From Cherax quadricarinatus (Eukaryota > Arthropoda > Malacostraca > Decapoda > Parastacidae): DNA of 64,000 nucleotides. Below the pieces are notes generated by a model that was not told the origin of the DNA, did no database searches, and worked only from the letters and a program-made list of their open reading frames with translations. The stretch covers positions 32,059,716 through 32,123,715 of the forward strand of contig NC_091311.1 in the NCBI RefSeq assembly GCF_038502225.1, in the 5' to 3' direction. Shown here in pieces: positions 61,022-64,000 of the stretch. A program made the translations under genes and the position numbers. Every line of letters starts with the position of its first letter. Position 1 is the first letter of the stretch.

Positions 61022-63431
61022 GACGTCAATTGTTCAAATGCAAGTAGGTCACGAAGAGGGTAAACAGGTCAGAGCAAGAAATGGTATGCACTGGCTACAA
61101 TTCAAAACAGAGTCAAAGAGAACTCAGCACCACAGTACTAGGTAAACTGCTTAGTGATAGAAATAATTTGAGCAAAACAACAATAAAAAGGGAAATAGTG
61201 ATACACTCTGAACACAAAATAAGAGATGTATGCAAGTGAATGTACTACAGGGAAGTGCACAAAATGAAGCTAAGGATAGTCAATAATTTCACCAGGAATC
61301 TGGCAACAAAATTTATGAAAAGGAGTTGAACTGTAAACACTGGTAGCAAAAATTGCACAAAATTAAAATAAATCAGGTACTACACAACACTAAACTGTGC
61401 TGCAAGCACAGTTTAAAAAGATTGCGGGTGCTAGCAGTTGCAAATTGAAACGCAAAAAAAAAGGGTAATTCACTTGCACAAGGGAAGTTGGCACAGAAAA
61501 GATATCAGAGTATGGAATAGTGCCAAAAATCACAGAAAAAAAAATACACTGTATCCAGAATTGCTATATTGCACACAAAATAAAATTAATAAAAATGCAA
61601 ATTATTAAATTCAAGAATATGGCAAAGGTTAACTGGTGTTAGCAGGGTGTACACTGGCAAAAAGAAAAAATTTGCACAATCTCAAGGTCAAAATTAATTA
61701 ACTTCACAAGGAATTTTGGTAATTAATGGTAAATAAGCAGGTTCCCAAAAATACACTCAATGACTTGGGTATACAAAATAGCAAAATGCAATGCACATAG
61801 GTGAATATTCACTGATAAAACATAGAATATATGTAGAGCAAATAAATGGGGAAACAGAAGAAAAGTTTAATGGGCTAGGCACAGATTGTATCACTGCAGG
61901 TAGAATAAACTAATACTTAAGTACTTGAAGATTACACTTATTAAAAGAAAAAAAACACTAACAAACAAAACAGTGCAAGGGTGTCAACAATCTGTGGCTA
62001 ACTTGCAGGTGCAACTAACAAAATAACAGCACACAGGAATTACATGAAAACTGTATGTGAGAGGTAAATTGTATAAATGGTTAACACTGAACAATTTAAA
62101 TCAATAACTGAGGTGCAAGAAGCAGAATAAAATACTGGAATTTAAAATGTAGGAGTGCAAAAATAAATTTACAAAATTTAAGAAGCTGTAGGTAAGTGGC
62201 AAAATGTGCACTGATGACACTGAACAATTTACTGAAGTATGGCTTCAGTAACTAACTGTATTGGTGCAGGACAGTTAAATAATGTCACAAAATATTAGGA
62301 AATGCTAGGTAAGTCACTGTTTACTTAACTTTGAGTGCAGATGGACGAAGGTACGGGTGCTGCAGGTCCTGGAACTTTCAGTGATGCTCTAGTAACACTA
62401 CACGCCTCGTAGCATTTGTATACTGCTATGGGGCTTCAATGTCGTAGGAAAAATTATCAGAATGGACTTGGGAAGAACAGGAAAGACCGGGGTAACTCTG
62501 TGGAGGTATAAGATATTAGAAGAACGTGGATACCCGGCGTGAACCACAGCTGTGTATGGTTGTTTACACTGGCAAGCGTGTCTGGGCGCGCTGACTGACT
62601 GCGGCTTCAGCACACGGAGAACAAAACATTTACTGCACTACTCGAACGTGCTAAAAACAAGCTTAAGTGAAACTTTGAACTGGGACGAGTAAGTTTTACT
62701 GTAACAAATCACTGGGGAAAACAGAACTGGTGATGAACTGGGAATATAACAGCAAGGGAAAGGGAAAAAAAAAATTTAAACTGGGCAACACAAAAAAAAA
62801 ACTGCACTGGCTGGAGATACGTAGACGCTGAGTAGTTGTAGACACTATGATGAGTCACGAGCTGCTGTAGACGCTGAACTGAGCTGGCTTAGGGCTAAGC
62901 CAACTGGGTTCCCACGTGGTTAAGCCAGGTAGAACTTCTTGGAGGACTGGGAAGAACACAACACACATGGACGGCGAGAAAGACGTCGTTGCGTAGCAGA
63001 TAAGGCTGTAGAGAGGGCTGGTGTGTTTACACGCTGATTAGGGTATAAACCAACCCCAGAGCTGCCTCGTGGTCACTCGTGGAGCCACACGAAGCCGACA
63101 CACTAAACGGCCTCACCTCTACTTCTTGTAGCTGAGAAGGGCGTAGGGACGCTGTAGGAGGCAGGAGAATGGTGCTGGAGAGTGTTGAAGGGCTGTAGAG
63201 AGGGTGATGAGGTGAACACGTGACTGCTAAGGCTGGAGATGACGCCGTGACGCCTATGTCCAGATTTTGTGGGAAAAATCTAGGACGAAGATCTATCTCA
63301 GGTCCCGTCAAGACGCTGGGAGTAACAGATAACTCTTTAGGCCAGCAGGTGCGTTGGATGACGACGGATGATGTTGACTGGCGTCGACCGATGGTGTTGA
63401 CCCCTCCACCCTGAAGAGGCTCACAATGCCG
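61022..63431 (-). other. Long untranslated leader of the Gypsy element
   Basis: About 2.4 kb between primer-binding site and gag with no convincing frame. The half near gag (61,100-62,330) is very A-rich on the plus strand, hence T-rich in element sense. The half near the LTR has mixed composition. Such a long leader is unusual; it may hold packaging signals or be captured sequence. Confidence 0.7.
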
Positions 63432-63449
63432 CTGACTCCGCTGTCACCA
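63432..63449 (-). other. Primer-binding site of the Gypsy element
   Basis: On the minus strand tggtgacagcggagtcag begins one base after the LTR end. TGG matches a tRNA CCA terminus. The tRNA species was not identified. Confidence 0.75.
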
Positions 63450-63450
63450 C

Positions 63451-63954
<504 letters not shown>

Positions 63955-64000
63955 CAAGAGGAAACAACTGGAAGCTGAAAACTCAGATGAGTTATAGGAA
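63955..64000 (+). mobile_element. CR1-like LINE copy C, start of fragment
   Basis: The last 46 bases translate as [14 protein letters not shown] and match the C-terminal coding part of copy B ([14 protein letters not shown], near 54,245-54,290). The copy begins at the AC repeat and continues beyond the window. Confidence 0.8.

Noticed and set aside
63027..63311. 94-codon minus ORF in the Gypsy leader
   Set aside because: No motif or family resemblance; ordinary length for chance in this composition.

Overview
This window is eukaryotic, very probably from a decapod crustacean (crayfish or lobster type). That rests on the repeat families I recognise from memory (an RTE-like LINE, a CR1-like LINE, several tRNA-derived SINE families, a MITE with a 15-bp inverted terminus), on long perfect (TA)n, (CA)n, (GA)n, (TAA)n and CAG-type microsatellites, and on the absence of bacterial-style genes. 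No host gene is secure; one cysteine-rich stretch at 10,975-11,515 (minus) could be an exon.

Layout. 1-5,000: two minus-strand RTE-like LINE copies. One enters with its endonuclease reading frame still open and continues beyond the left edge. The other is 5'-truncated, with a frameshift and a stop in its reverse transcriptase. Between them lie (TA)n tracts, a 395-bp MITE and a 164-bp foldback. 5,000-11,000: tRNA-like SINE pieces in both orientations, a 3' fragment of a CR1-like LINE, a second foldback element, and a perfect 9 x 32-bp minisatellite. 11,000-19,200: the possible exon, a LINE 3' end and several small or decayed minisatellites. 19,200-42,240: about 23 kb of almost continuous purine-rich minisatellite: a 37-bp unit (about 17.6 kb, roughly 475 copies), then 27-, 15-, 7- and 25-bp units. 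The 15-bp block leaves every reading frame open and creates very long spurious ORFs. 42,240-52,700: microsatellites, a non-autonomous LTR retrotransposon (3.57 kb) inserted in a CAG-type microsatellite, a LINE fragment with a GA microsatellite grown inside its coding sequence, and a 24-bp minisatellite. 53,000-64,000: a CR1-like LINE with a well-preserved reverse transcriptase (plus strand), a nearly complete Ty3/Gypsy-type LTR retrotransposon (minus strand; gag, then a protease-RT-RNase H-integrase pol), and the start of a third CR1-like copy.

How the parts relate. The working machinery is all retrotransposon: LINE endonuclease and RT, and Gypsy gag-pol with primer-binding site and polypurine tract. 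The most interesting structural themes are: (1) LINE 5' ends that abut a microsatellite of the same sequence as the one at their 3' end ((CA)n for CR1-like, (TA)n for RTE-like); (2) a 23-kb chain of different purine-rich minisatellites with higher-order duplications inside the 37-bp array; (3) a young Gypsy element whose LTRs differ at one position in 324 compared bases but whose 5' LTR has lost its U3 part at a (CA)n tract, and whose gag carries one in-frame stop.
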